Origin: JAXDJH01 sp034663635 | GTDB taxonomy: Bacteria > Actinomycetota > CADDZG01 > WHSQ01 | DNA length: 64,000 bases | Reading direction: 5' to 3' | NCBI GenBank assembly: GCA_034663635.1 | Contig: JAXDJH010000008.1 | Span: 145,893-209,892 of the forward strand | Part shown: in pieces, positions 8,340 to 17,611 of the stretch | Numbering within the stretch: position 1 is the first letter of the stretch | Layout of the letters: the number at the start of each line of letters is the position of its first letter | Position numbers and translations under genes: made by a program | The notes under the pieces: generated by a model | Databases searched by the model: none | What the model was told of the DNA's origin: nothing | What the model saw: only the letters and a program-made list of their open reading frames with translations

Positions 8340-9506
8340 ATGCGGAGAATGATCGCGTTGGTGGCTGCATTGCTTGCGTCGCTTACCGGGCTCTCTCCGG
8401 TGGGGGCCGCTGCGAGCCACGACGTCATCAACTTCTTTCCGAGGACCGGCCGTTATGTCGCGTACGAGAACGCCGAGTTCGCCGATCTGCAGTTGCAACG
8501 TTGTTGTCACGGGCTCACCGATGCGAGTGTCGATGTCACCACATCCGCGGCGGACGCTGCTGCCGGCGAGGACTACACCGAGACCCGAAAGACCGTTCGT
8601 TTCGTCGAACCCATCCAAGACAACGACACGCTGATACCCGTCTTGGACGATTCCATCGAGGAACCCGTCGAACGATTCGATGCGCATCTGGAGAACCCCA
8701 CGGGAGGATCATCGTTCGGCTTCCCCAACGAGGCTTCGGTGTTCATCGTCGACGACGACGGCGCGCCGAGGATCGGCTTCATCCTCGGAGACGATCACGT
8801 CTTCGAGAACCGGATCGCCCTCGACGTGATCATCGTTCGATCGGGCGACCCTTCCGTTCCCGTCTCGGCCTCGTGGACGACCGTCGACGGCACCGCGGAG
8901 GCGGGAGCCGATTACGAGGCTGCATCTGGCACGCTCGATTTCGCGGCCAGCCAACGTCGCAAGACGATCACCGTCAACGCTATCGACGACGACCTTTCCG
9001 AAGGGGACGAGACGTTCTCGTTGACCTTGTCGTCCCCGGTGGGAGCCACGCTCACGGACCCGTCGACGTTCACGATAAGGATCGCCGACGACGAAACGCC
9101 GGGATCCGACAGCGAGCCGCCGGTGACGGCGTTCCACCAGCCGCTCCACGACCGTACCTACAGGGCGCGAGACCTAACGGACATCCTGGTGTTCGCCGAC
9201 GACGCGGACTCTGGCATCAAGGACGTTCACATCGCTCTGCGTAAGAAACTCAAGTCGGGCGACTGCGCCTGGTACCGGCAAGGCAGCCGGTCTTTCAAAC
9301 GGGGGCCGTGCAACGACAAGGCTTGGATCCGGCTTCCCGGAGAGCAGACGGTCGTTTACTCGCTGCGCGACCAACTTCAGCCGAGCACCCGAGGCGAACC
9401 CGTGAGTTACTACACGGCCTGGTCACGCGGGATCGATCAGTTGGGCAACATCGAGACAGAGTTCGCGCACAACCGGAACTTCAGTCGCTTCGAGATAGAG
9501 CCCTAG
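8340..9506 (+). CDS. Secreted protein with two Calx-beta domains
   Basis: 388 residues from the ATG at 8340; an ATG at 8331 is also in frame but has its GAGG directly against it. A signal peptide ends near GAAAS. Two Calx-beta domains follow, the first around residues 25-130 (ending SVFIVDDDG) and the second around 135-240 (with TVDGTAEAGADYEAASGTLDFA, shortened here to its core AGADYEAASGTLDF, ending TIRIADDE). Acidic loops fit calcium binding. The C-terminal 140 residues form another beta-rich domain of unknown type with Cys pairs. Likely surface adhesion or a matrix role. Its TAG stop overlaps the argH stop on the other strand. Confidence 0.85.
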   Translation: MRRMIALVAALLASLTGLSPVGAAASHDVINFFPRTGRYVAYENAEFADLQLQRCCHGLTDASVDVTTSAADAAAGEDYTETRKTVRFVEPIQDNDTLIPVLDDSIEEPVERFDAHLENPTGGSSFGFPNEASVFIVDDDGAPRIGFILGDDHVFENRIALDVIIVRSGDPSVPVSASWTTVDGTAEAGADYEAASGTLDFAASQRRKTITVNAIDDDLSEGDETFSLTLSSPVGATLTDPSTFTIRIADDETPGSDSEPPVTAFHQPLHDRTYRARDLTDILVFADDADSGIKDVHIALRKKLKSGDCAWYRQGSRSFKRGPCNDKAWIRLPGEQTVVYSLRDQLQPSTRGEPVSYYTAWSRGIDQLGNIETEFAHNRNFSRFEIEP

Positions 9507-10855
9507 GCTCCGAGCGAAGCCGTCCCCTTCCTGAGGGACGCGGCTTGCTCACGCACCCGTTCCGGCGCGGGCCCGCCCCACGAACTGCGACGTTTGAGTG
9601 CATCGAGTTGCGAGGATTCGGGGAATCCGAAGGCCTCCTCCACGATGTCCTCCCCGCTCTCGTAGCGCCGGACGAGTTGACCCGCGCGCTCGTGCGCTTC
9701 TCTGAACGGCGTTCCGCGGCGGACCATCTCCTCGGCGACATCGGTAGCCCAGGTAGCGGACGCGCCGGCGGCTTCGGCCATGCGGTCCTTGTCGAAGCGC
9801 AAGGCGCCGAGTACCCCCCGCGTAGCCCTGATCGATTCGAGCGTCCGCGCCAGTGCTCCGAACGCGAAGCCCTTGTCCTCTTGCAGGTCGCGGTCGTACG
9901 CGAGCGGAAGGCCCTTCAAGAGAACCAGCAGCCCGGTCAGATCGCCGATGGTCGCTGCGCTGCGGCCCCTTATCAACTCCGCCGCGTCGGGATTCCGCTT
10001 CTGCGGCATCATGCTGGAGCCCGTCGACCAGTCATCGCCCAAGCGAGCGAAGCCGAATTCCGACGACGTCCACAGCACGATCTCCTCAGCCAGGCGAGAA
10101 AGGTGCACGGCTGTGGTCGAGCACGCGTATAAGAGGTCTGCTGCAAAATCTCGATCGGACACCGCGTCCATGGCGTTATCGAAGACGGATGAGAACCCCA
10201 GCTCATCCCGCGCTATCTCGGGATCGATACCCAAGGTGTTGCCCGCCATCGCTCCGGCCCCCAGCACACTCACGTTCGCCGAGCGGTGAGCGTTGACGAA
10301 ACGTTGTGCATCCCGCAGCAGCGAGAACCCATGGGCGAGCATGTGGAAACCCATCGAAACCGGCTGAGCGCGTTGGAGATGCGTGTAGCCGGGCATCACG
10401 GTTTCGGCCTGCCCGTCGGCGAAGGAGGCGATGTCCTCGATCAGCCGGCGGAGCTCGTCGATGGCGGCCGCGCTTGCATCCCGGCACCACAGTCGGAAGT
10501 CGGTAGCCACAAGATCGTTGCGGCTCCGCCCCGCGTGGATACGTTTGCCGGTCTCACCCAGCGCTTCGGTGAGAAGTCGCTCGACCATCGAATGAACGTC
10601 CTCGTCGATGCTGGATGGAACGAGCTCGCCTCGCTCCCACCGAGCCAGGAGATCGTCGCAAGCACCGTCGATGCTCTTTTGTTCGTCAGCCGAAAGCAGT
10701 CCTGCGTCGAGGAGAGCGAGAGCGTGCGCCTTCGTCGCGGCGATGTCGTGTGGGAGCAGGGCCAAGTCGACATCGGTCGACCGCGTGAACGCGACCATGT
10801 CGGGATGGGGGCCGCGTTCGAAGCGGCCCCCCCACAACATCTTGTCGTCAGACAC
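9503..10855 (-). CDS. argH: Argininosuccinate lyase
   Basis: 450 residues. It splits argininosuccinate into arginine and fumarate, the last step of arginine synthesis, in the cytoplasm. The family signature GSSMMPQKRNP is at residues 279-289, with THLQRAQP at 158-165 and the N-terminal block LWGGRFE. Start chosen as the GTG at 10855, which overlaps the last 8 bases of argG and gives translational coupling; the ATG at 10840 is the alternative. It is the last gene of the arg operon. Its stop codon overlaps the stop of the convergent Calx-beta gene, so no terminator separates the two. Confidence 0.97.
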   Translation of the reverse strand: MSDDKMLWGGRFERGPHPDMVAFTRSTDVDLALLPHDIAATKAHALALLDAGLLSADEQKSIDGACDDLLARWERGELVPSSIDEDVHSMVERLLTEALGETGKRIHAGRSRNDLVATDFRLWCRDASAAAIDELRRLIEDIASFADGQAETVMPGYTHLQRAQPVSMGFHMLAHGFSLLRDAQRFVNAHRSANVSVLGAGAMAGNTLGIDPEIARDELGFSSVFDNAMDAVSDRDFAADLLYACSTTAVHLSRLAEEIVLWTSSEFGFARLGDDWSTGSSMMPQKRNPDAAELIRGRSAATIGDLTGLLVLLKGLPLAYDRDLQEDKGFAFGALARTLESIRATRGVLGALRFDKDRMAEAAGASATWATDVAEEMVRRGTPFREAHERAGQLVRRYESGEDIVEEAFGFPESSQLDALKRRSSWGGPAPERVREQAASLRKGTASLGA

Positions 10856-12050
10856 CTTGTGTCCCGGAGGAACCCTGAACTTTCGACCACTGCACCGCCG
10901 GGAGCCCCCACAGTCGGATGAAACCCTCGGCATCCGAGTGCCGGAACGAATCCTCGTGGTCGTAGGTCGCGAGCCCATGGTCGTAGAGCGCGTTCGGAGA
11001 TCGACGGCCGACGGGAAGACACGAGCCTCCGGCGAATCGAACCCGCACATCTCCAGTGACCGCCTCAGAGGTCGACTCGATGAACCGATCGATCGCAGTG
11101 CGCAGGGGTGAGAACCAAAGTCCTTCGTAGACGAGCTGGGTCCAAGTGGCCTCGAGACGACGCTTCTCCCGAGCGACGGAGCGCTCGAGGGTCATGTTCT
11201 CGAGATCCTGATGGGCGGCAATCAAGGCGAGAGCCGCAGGGGCTTCGTAGACCTCACGGGATTTGATGCCGACGAGGCGGTCTTCGATCATGTCGATGCG
11301 CCCGAAGCCGTAGGACCCCGCGATCTTGCCCAACGACTCGACCGCGTTCAAAAGGCCGAGGGCCTCGCCATCGATGGACACCGGGATCCCCTTGTCGAAG
11401 CCGATCTCGACATCGACCGGCTCCGGCGCGTCCCCCGGTGAAGACGTCAGTTCGTAGATGTCTTCCGGCGGACTGTTCCAAGGATCCTCCAGGACGCCGC
11501 ATTCGATGCTGCGTCCCCAGAGGTTCTCGTCGATCGAGTAAGGCGACTTACGTGTCGTCACCACCGGCAGATCTCGTTCCTGCGCATATGAGATCGTCTC
11601 GTCGCGGTTCATCCCCCAATCGCGTACCGGCGCGAGGACCTCGATCTCGGGTGCGAGGGCCGACAACGAGACCTCGAAGCGGACCTGGTCGTTGCCCTTT
11701 CCCGTACAGCCGTGTGCGACAGCGGTGGCGCCGGTCTCTTTGGCGACCTCGATGAGGATTTCCGAGATCAGTGGACGGGACAACGCCGACACGAGCGGGT
11801 AGCGCCCTTGGTAAAGAGCGTTCGCCTGGAGCGCGGGAAGAACGAATGAGCTCGCGTAGCGCTCGCGTGCGTCTACCAGCCGCGCGTCCACCGCTCCGAG
11901 CTGTTCGGCTCGGACGATCGCCTCATGTAGATCACCCGGCTGCCCGACATCCACCGCCACTGCAACCACGTCGTAACCCTGCTCGCGCAGCCAAGCGACG
12001 GCGACGGAGGTGTCCAGACCCCCCGAGTAAGCAAGTACAACCTTCTTCAT
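10848..12050 (-). CDS. argG: Argininosuccinate synthase
   Basis: 400 residues, the usual length. It joins citrulline and aspartate with ATP to make argininosuccinate. The PP-loop ATP site SGGLDTS is at residues 9-15, with the family blocks AHGCTGKGNDQVRFE and YSIDENLWGRSIE. The ATG overlaps the argR stop as ATGA, with GGAGG nine bases upstream inside argR. Upstream is argR and downstream argH, all coupled, so the two last biosynthetic steps are made together. Confidence 0.98.
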   Translation of the reverse strand: MKKVVLAYSGGLDTSVAVAWLREQGYDVVAVAVDVGQPGDLHEAIVRAEQLGAVDARLVDARERYASSFVLPALQANALYQGRYPLVSALSRPLISEILIEVAKETGATAVAHGCTGKGNDQVRFEVSLSALAPEIEVLAPVRDWGMNRDETISYAQERDLPVVTTRKSPYSIDENLWGRSIECGVLEDPWNSPPEDIYELTSSPGDAPEPVDVEIGFDKGIPVSIDGEALGLLNAVESLGKIAGSYGFGRIDMIEDRLVGIKSREVYEAPAALALIAAHQDLENMTLERSVAREKRRLEATWTQLVYEGLWFSPLRTAIDRFIESTSEAVTGDVRVRFAGGSCLPVGRRSPNALYDHGLATYDHEDSFRHSDAEGFIRLWGLPAVQWSKVQGSSGTQGV

Positions 12051-12529
12051 CCCGTGACCTCCACATCTTGTTTATCCAGATCGCCCCAGGCGTTCGCAAG
12101 GAGCTCGGCGTCGTCGTTCGATGGCGTTGCAACAAAGATGGTGTCGTCTCCGGCGATCGTCCCGACTACCTGGGACACGCCGGCGAGATCGATCGCTCGA
12201 GCGACTGCGCTCGCGTGGCCGGGGGCCGTAGTCACCACGACGATGCTCGCCGCCGGGCTGACGTCCACCGCGAAGTCCTGCAAGGTAGTCACGAGGTTGC
12301 GAGACATCAGATCCCCGGTGGCCGAGTGAGGGATCTCTTCCGGCAAGCGGTAGGTGAATCCCCCATTCAATTTCACCTTGACCGCGCCTACGGCGCGCAG
12401 GTCCCTGGACACGGTCGCCTGGGTTACATCGTGGCCCGCCGCCCGCAGCTCGTCCGCGATCTCGCTCTGGCTCGAGGCATGACCCGCATGAAGGATGCGA
12501 AGGAGGTCTCTACGCCGGCTTGATCTCAT
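12047..12529 (-). CDS. argR: Arginine repressor
   Basis: 160 residues. An N-terminal winged HTH (about 1-65, recognition helix around TQATVSRDL, 36-44) is followed by the C-terminal oligomerisation and arginine-binding domain with GTIAGDDTIFV (123-133), whose acidic pair binds arginine in ArgR hexamers. It represses arginine genes when arginine is plentiful; the palindrome at 16629-16646 in front of argC is the likely operator, so the operon encodes its own repressor. The start lies inside the end of argD (20-nt overlap) with AGGAGG upstream. Confidence 0.96.
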   Translation of the reverse strand: MRSSRRRDLLRILHAGHASSQSEIADELRAAGHDVTQATVSRDLRAVGAVKVKLNGGFTYRLPEEIPHSATGDLMSRNLVTTLQDFAVDVSPAASIVVVTTAPGHASAVARAIDLAGVSQVVGTIAGDDTIFVATPSNDDAELLANAWGDLDKQDVEVTG

Positions 12530-13667
12530 CCCACACCTCCTGCAAAACGTCCAGGGCGCGGTCGATCTCGGTCTCCTCGATCACGAGCGGAGGCGCGAAC
12601 CTGATCACGCTAGGAGTGGGGTCGTTGATGATCACTCCGCGCTGAAGCGCTTCGGCCCGCAAGCGTTCGGCAAGAGGTGCGCCGAGGTCGACGCCGATCA
12701 GCAGCCCGGCCCCCCTTACCTCGCAACCGTCGAACAGCGCTCCAAGGGCCTTCGCCATCCGCTCCCCGAGGAACGCCGCCCGATCGCACAACCCTTCGCT
12801 CTCGATCACATCGATCACCGCAAGCGCGGCCGCCGACTGAACGTGTCCCCCACCGAAGGTCGAGCCGTGGTCGCCGGGGACGAAGGTCTCAGCTACCGAC
12901 GGGGCCGCGAGACACGCGCCGATCGGGAGACCGCCGGCGAGGGCCTTCGCAAGGCACACCACATCGGGTGCCACACCACTGTGTTCGTAGCAGAACCATT
13001 TTCCCGTTCGACCCATGCCGGTCTGGACCTCGTCGAGGATAAGGAGCGCACCATGGCGATCGCAGAGCTCCCGGGCCTCCGCCAGATACCCATCCGGTGG
13101 CACCACGACGCCGCTCTCGCCTTGTATCGGCTCTAGGAGAACCGCCGCCGTCTTGTCGCCGACGACCCCGCTTAGCGCGTCGATGTCACCGAACGCGACG
13201 TGACGAAACCCCGTAAGCATCGGAGCGAACGGTTCCTGCTTCGCGGGCTGACCGGTCGCAGCGAGAGCGCCGAACGTGCGACCGTGGAAGGAGCCCTCGG
13301 TCGCAACGATCTCGATCGCGTCGGGCGATTTGTTCACGCTCCCCCACTTACGAGCGAGCTTCAGCGCGCACTCGATCGCCTCGGCCCCCGAATTGCAGAA
13401 AAACGACGACATTCCACCCGACAGCTCCGCGAGCTTGTCGGCCAGCGCCGCCTGGATCGGGTTCTCGAAAAGGTTGGACGTGTGGATCAGCTTCGCCGAC
13501 TGCTCCGCTATCGCAGCCGCGATCTTTGGGTGCGCGTGCCCGACCGAAGCCACTGCGATGCCACCGAGTAGATCGATGTACTCGCGTCCCGAAGAGTCGA
13601 AGAGCAACGCTCCGCGACCCTCGACGAAAGCGACCGGCTGCCGGCGATAGGTCTGCATGAGGCTCAT
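12510..13667 (-). CDS. argD: Acetylornithine aminotransferase
   Basis: 385 residues, class-III PLP aminotransferase. It converts N-acetylglutamate semialdehyde to N-acetylornithine using glutamate. The PLP lysine is K241 in CLAKALAGGLPIGA; the metal/cofactor aspartate is in LILDEVQTGMGRTG (209-222), and GSFHGRTFG (125-133) is the usual phosphate-side block. ATG overlaps the argB stop as ATGA. The next gene is argR, not argF: ornithine carbamoyltransferase is missing from this cluster. Confidence 0.96.
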   Translation of the reverse strand: MSLMQTYRRQPVAFVEGRGALLFDSSGREYIDLLGGIAVASVGHAHPKIAAAIAEQSAKLIHTSNLFENPIQAALADKLAELSGGMSSFFCNSGAEAIECALKLARKWGSVNKSPDAIEIVATEGSFHGRTFGALAATGQPAKQEPFAPMLTGFRHVAFGDIDALSGVVGDKTAAVLLEPIQGESGVVVPPDGYLAEARELCDRHGALLILDEVQTGMGRTGKWFCYEHSGVAPDVVCLAKALAGGLPIGACLAAPSVAETFVPGDHGSTFGGGHVQSAAALAVIDVIESEGLCDRAAFLGERMAKALGALFDGCEVRGAGLLIGVDLGAPLAERLRAEALQRGVIINDPTPSVIRFAPPLVIEETEIDRALDVLQEVWDEIKPA

Positions 13668-14530
13668 GGCAGCACCTGCGTTCCGATCCCGTCCTCTGTG
13701 AATATCTCGAGGAGTAGGGCGTGCGGCACGCGCCCGTCCAGGATGTGGACCTTCGCGACACCGCCCTGCAGTGCGTCGACAGCAGAAGCCGCTTTAGGTC
13801 GCATGCCCGCCGAGAGTGAATCCAGCATCGAGGCCAGCTCGTCGCTCTTCATCTCTGATACGAGCGAGCCCTCATCGCCGAGATCACGGTAAAGACCTTC
13901 GACGTTGGTCAGATAGACCAGCTTCGCCGCACCGACCGCACTCGCAACGGCACCCGCCACCGTGTCTGCGTTGATGTTGAGGGACACGCCATCCGCCGAT
14001 GGAGCGATCGATGCGATAACGGGGGTGTACGACTCGCGCAGCAAAGTCGTGAGCAGATCGGGGCGAACTATCTCCACGCGGCCCACCCGACCGAGGTCTT
14101 CCCCCTCTGGGCCCGCCGTGGGTACGGCCTCGATCAGCCCGGCATCCAGTCCTGATAGTCCGACCGCCGAGAGGCCGGCCTGACGCAGCCGGCCGACGAG
14201 GGCGGTGTTCATGGAGCCGACCAGCACCCGGCTGACAACCTCCATCGACGCGTCGTCGGTCACTCGCAACCCTGCGACGAAGCGCGGCTCGATGCCCGCC
14301 TGCTGCATCGCAGCACTTACTTGCGGCCCCCCTCCGTGAACGACAATCAGCCGTATCCCGACGAGAGCGAGCAGCGCCATGTCTTCGGCGACGACTCGAG
14401 CGAGTTGTGGATCGTCGAGCGCTTCTCCGCCCACTTTTACGACCACCGTGTGGCCGTGATACGTGCGGATATAAGGAAGTGTCTCTGTGAGGACCGCAGC
14501 CTTGGTCAAGGCGTCGCTCGCTTGAGTCAA
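13664..14530 (-). CDS. argB: Acetylglutamate kinase
   Basis: 288 residues from a TTG start at 14530. The start is supported by GGAGG seven bases upstream and a TTGA overlap with the argJ stop; the longer open frame to 14620 would only add an unrelated N-terminus. It phosphorylates N-acetylglutamate, the usual control step of the pathway. The ATP-site lysine lies in VVKVGGEAL, the substrate loop is VVHGGGPQVS, and NINADTVAGAVA is the family block near the C-terminal half. It is coupled to argJ before and argD after. Confidence 0.96.
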   Translation of the reverse strand: MTQASDALTKAAVLTETLPYIRTYHGHTVVVKVGGEALDDPQLARVVAEDMALLALVGIRLIVVHGGGPQVSAAMQQAGIEPRFVAGLRVTDDASMEVVSRVLVGSMNTALVGRLRQAGLSAVGLSGLDAGLIEAVPTAGPEGEDLGRVGRVEIVRPDLLTTLLRESYTPVIASIAPSADGVSLNINADTVAGAVASAVGAAKLVYLTNVEGLYRDLGDEGSLVSEMKSDELASMLDSLSAGMRPKAASAVDALQGGVAKVHILDGRVPHALLLEIFTEDGIGTQVLP

Positions 14531-15666
14531 CTCGTTCCCTCCGCGTTCAACAGGACGTACTCGGGCGAAAGATCGGAGGTTAAGACGACTGCCTTGCCGG
14601 GACCATCGCCTACGCGGCAATAGACCGTGAACTCGTCCTCCACCATCACCTTGGCTGCGTTCTCGAGTGCCCCCGTCGGCTCGCCTTTGGAGAACACGAC
14701 TTCTTGTCCGATCGCGATCTCGACCTCGTCAAGGCGCAGCGAACGATCTGCGGCTCCGAGCGCGGAGAGGACCCGCCCCCAATTCGGGTCCGACCCATGA
14801 ATGGCGCTGCGCCAGAGGGCCGAGGCGGCAACTGCGCGACCTAGGTCCGCGCTCTCAGGATCGCTGATGGCGCCGCTCACTTCGACCCGAACGAACTTCG
14901 ACGCGCCTTCCGCGTCGCGGACTATCTGCTCGGCGAGTTCCCGGCATACCGATGCGACCGCTGGCCCGAAGGCGCTCGCGTCCGAGGAAACGAGACCCGA
15001 CGACATGAGGATGACGGAGTCATTCGTGCTCTCGCATGCATCCACCGAGATCAGGTTGAAGCTCGTGTCCACCGAATCCCTGAGACTGCCCTCGAGGAGC
15101 TCCTGACTCACGTTCGCATCGGTCACGAGGAACGCGAGCATGGTGGCCATGTTCGGCGCCAGCATCGCGGCCCCCTTGGCAACCCCGACGACTGTCGCGT
15201 CCCCCGCTCGCGCCGACGCGATCTTTGGATGTGTGTCCGTCGTCATGATCGACGTGGAAAAAGCACTTGGATCGTCGGACAGACCTTCAGCGGCAAGGGG
15301 AAGGGCCGACACGATGCGCTCGATCGGCAGGCGAAATCCGATGGGTCCCGTTGACGACACCAGGATCTCGGATGAGAGACAGCCCAAGATGCCGGCGGTC
15401 GTCTCCGCCGCTTCTATGACGGCCGCGTGCCCTTGCGCCCCCGTGGCCGCGTTCGCGTTCCCGCTGTTAACGACGAGCGCTCGGATCGGAGACCCCAGTT
15501 GCGCCCGGCACCATTGCACCGGGGCGGCGGCGGCGGCGTTGCGAGTGAACACTCCCGTCCACGCAACGGGCTCATCCGCGACGAGAAGTCCGAGGTCGAG
15601 CCCCGCGCTCTTGATGCCCGCTGCGACGCCCGCGCTACGGAAACCCGATGGCCAGTTCACGGCCAC
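14527..15666 (-). CDS. argJ: Glutamate N-acetyltransferase (ornithine acetyltransferase)
   Basis: 379 residues. It moves the acetyl group from acetylornithine back to glutamate, making the arginine pathway cyclic. The autocatalytic cleavage site is visible as NMATML, with Thr175 as the expected new N-terminal nucleophile of the beta chain. It may also accept acetyl-CoA, but this cannot be told from sequence. It overlaps argC by 10 nt and argB by 4 nt. Confidence 0.96.
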   Translation of the reverse strand: MAVNWPSGFRSAGVAAGIKSAGLDLGLLVADEPVAWTGVFTRNAAAAAPVQWCRAQLGSPIRALVVNSGNANAATGAQGHAAVIEAAETTAGILGCLSSEILVSSTGPIGFRLPIERIVSALPLAAEGLSDDPSAFSTSIMTTDTHPKIASARAGDATVVGVAKGAAMLAPNMATMLAFLVTDANVSQELLEGSLRDSVDTSFNLISVDACESTNDSVILMSSGLVSSDASAFGPAVASVCRELAEQIVRDAEGASKFVRVEVSGAISDPESADLGRAVAASALWRSAIHGSDPNWGRVLSALGAADRSLRLDEVEIAIGQEVVFSKGEPTGALENAAKVMVEDEFTVYCRVGDGPGKAVVLTSDLSPEYVLLNAEGTS

Positions 15667-16616
15667 ACGCCCAAAGGCGTAAGCGCCGCCGTTTCTTCGA
15701 GGCCAAGAGCCAGATTCGCGTTCTGAACCGCTTGGCCGGCCGCTCCCTTACCCAGGTTGTCGATCGTGGCCGAACAGATGAGCCAGCCGTTGCGGCGATC
15801 GACATGGGCCGAGACCTGCGCCCCGTTACTGCCCCGCACCGCCTTCGTCGCAGGCCACCGAGAGGTGGCGTGAACGAAGGGTTCGTTCGCGTAACAAGAG
15901 CTCAGGATCTCGAGCGCGTCCTCGTCCGAGAGGTCCTTCTGAAGGTGTGCACGAGCCGTCACCAGCAACCCGCGCGCCATCGGAGCGAGATGAGGGGTGA
16001 AGGACACGCTCAGCTCGGCTCCGCCAAGATTGGCAAGGCCTCGTTCGATCTCGCCAACATGGCGATGTTCGACTGTGCCATAGGCCTCAACCCCGCCGTC
16101 CAGGTTCGCCGCCAGATAGGTATCGACGGCTTTGCGTCCGGCCCCCGAAACCCCCGAGATCGCGTCGACGATCACGGGCCCGGTCACGGCGCCTGCTTTA
16201 ACGAAAGGAACCAGGGCCAGGAGAGTCGCGGTCGGATAACAGCCTGGGTTTGCGATTCGGGATGCCGAAGGAATCGAGGGCCGCGCGAACTCGGTCAATC
16301 CGTAGACCCAGTCCGGCTCCGCCCGGTGGTCATCGGAGAGATCGATCAGGACTCGGGCGCCCACCGAAGCCGGGTCGAGGGCGCCGGACGGGAGGCAAGA
16401 AAAGCAGACGTCGACCTCGCTCGCAGCCACCTCTTCCGGGGGCCCAAACGCGGTCGCTTCGACCGCGGCTAAATGAGGATGCACGTCGGCGAGATCCCCG
16501 CCGGGGCCGGAGCGAGCGAAAGCCACGGCCTGAAGGCCCGTGTGACCGGCCAGGATCCGAAGGATCTCTCCCCCGGTGTATCCGGATGCACCCAAAACCG
16601 AAGCTTGATAGCCCAT
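15657..16616 (-). CDS. argC: N-acetyl-gamma-glutamyl-phosphate reductase
   Basis: 319 residues from the ATG at 16616. NADPH-dependent reductase that makes N-acetylglutamate semialdehyde. The Rossmann block GASGYTGGEILRIL lies at the N-terminus and the catalytic cysteine is C126 in NPGCYPTA. The start at 16616 is preferred over the in-frame ATG at 16649 because the promoter and ArgR box lie between them; the -10 ends only 8 bases before the ATG, so the mRNA is probably leaderless. First gene of argC-J-B-D-R-G-H. Confidence 0.95.
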   Translation of the reverse strand: MGYQASVLGASGYTGGEILRILAGHTGLQAVAFARSGPGGDLADVHPHLAAVEATAFGPPEEVAASEVDVCFSCLPSGALDPASVGARVLIDLSDDHRAEPDWVYGLTEFARPSIPSASRIANPGCYPTATLLALVPFVKAGAVTGPVIVDAISGVSGAGRKAVDTYLAANLDGGVEAYGTVEHRHVGEIERGLANLGGAELSVSFTPHLAPMARGLLVTARAHLQKDLSDEDALEILSSCYANEPFVHATSRWPATKAVRGSNGAQVSAHVDRRNGWLICSATIDNLGKGAAGQAVQNANLALGLEETAALTPLGVWP

Positions 16617-16624
16617 GGGGCTGC

Positions 16625-16653
16625 ATAGTATGCACACGGCTGCATACATGCAA
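16625..16653 (-). promoter_or_regulatory. Promoter of the arg operon
   Basis: Minus strand -35 TTGCAT (16653-16648), 17-bp spacer, -10 TACTAT (16630-16625). Transcription would begin at or one base before the argC ATG at 16616. The spacer contains the ArgR palindrome. Confidence 0.7.
16629..16646. promoter_or_regulatory. ArgR operator (ARG box)
   Basis: An 18-bp perfect palindrome TATGCAcacggcTGCATA (outer six bases each side), the length and form of ARG boxes. A second, overlapping half-site set (TGCATAGTATGCA, 16622-16634) and TGCATACATGCA (16641-16652) extend it. Binding here would block RNA polymerase at argC. Confidence 0.75.
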
Positions 16654-16747
16654 ATTGGATAACTATGCCAATTCTAGTTAAAGCTAGGCATGTGCACTGC
16701 CGATACCTGGAAAAGAGACCCCTCCACCCCCCAGAAGGAGCCTCAGG

Positions 16748-17611
16748 ATGAGACCAGGACCGGCCCCCCGCAGCACCCTGATCGCGCTGATAGTGATCGT
16801 CATGGGCGCGTTCGCGTGGATCGCTCCCGCGGCCCTCGCCCAGGTTCCAGGGGTGCTCGACCCAGTCACCAGCCCTAGCGGAGGCGATTCCTCCGCAGGT
16901 TCGGGTACCGGCGCGACCGGAGCGATCGATGGGATCGTCAACGGCGCAACCGGCGGCACCACTCCTGATAATCCGGGTGGTTCGGGCTCCGGCTCGGGCG
17001 GGATCGTCGACGAGATAGTCGACACAGTCACCAACCCCAGTGGCGGAGACCCCGGCATCGTGGACAAGGTCAACAACGCTGTGAACAACGCAGTCGACCA
17101 TGCCGATGAGGCGACCGGCGGAGCCGCGGGCGGAGCCAAGAACCAGATCGACAAGGTGACCCAGGGTGCAGCGGAAGGCTCCCCCGTCGGAAACCCACTT
17201 GGGGGATTCAACGGCGGCCCCAAGACCAAGGGCAATGGCCCGCACGGTGGTCGCACCGACGTCCGGCACTCCATCGGTGGATCGCCCGCTCATTCCCACA
17301 CCTCGGCGACTGCCCAGGGCGCATTCAAGGCCGTCCAGGTCGACAGACTCGACTCCAAGCACGCAACCCAGCCGCTGGATCGTGAGGCCTCTGCTGCTTC
17401 AAGCTCGACCGCATCCAGCTCGTCGAGCACTCCACTTCTGGCCCAGCTCGCCCAAGCCGCTACCGAGGCGGCGGAGAAGCTTGCTTTCCCACTGGCGCTT
17501 GGCCTTATGGTCGTTGCATTCTTGATGGTCCAAGGACGCATCGACCGAAAGGACGCCAAGCTGGTTCTCGCACCGATCGACGCTGAGCAGGAGTTGCTGA
17601 GCTTCCAGTGA
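16748..17611 (+). CDS. Low-complexity secreted/membrane protein
   Basis: 287 residues, not a recognised family. A signal peptide or anchor (residues 8-31, ending ALAQ) is followed by about 200 residues rich in Gly, Ser, Asn, Asp and Thr with GGIVDEIVDTVTNPSGG-type near-repeats, then a Ser-rich stretch and one membrane segment LAFPLALGLMVVAFLMVQG near 255-273 with a short charged tail. AAGGAG precedes the ATG. Its TGA overlaps the GTG of the next gene, a membrane diguanylate cyclase, so the two are translationally coupled; an extracytoplasmic partner or wall-spanning sensor for that cyclase is a reasonable guess only. Confidence 0.75.
   Translation: MRPGPAPRSTLIALIVIVMGAFAWIAPAALAQVPGVLDPVTSPSGGDSSAGSGTGATGAIDGIVNGATGGTTPDNPGGSGSGSGGIVDEIVDTVTNPSGGDPGIVDKVNNAVNNAVDHADEATGGAAGGAKNQIDKVTQGAAEGSPVGNPLGGFNGGPKTKGNGPHGGRTDVRHSIGGSPAHSHTSATAQGAFKAVQVDRLDSKHATQPLDREASAASSSTASSSSSTPLLAQLAQAATEAAEKLAFPLALGLMVVAFLMVQGRIDRKDAKLVLAPIDAEQELLSFQ

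Noticed and set aside
8300..9244. A second + strand frame over the Calx-beta gene
   Set aside because: The overlapping frame at 8340-9506 has two Calx-beta domains; the other is arginine-rich noise.
12510..12560. argF hidden between argD and argR
   Set aside because: argD and argR overlap by 20 nt, so there is no room for another gene.
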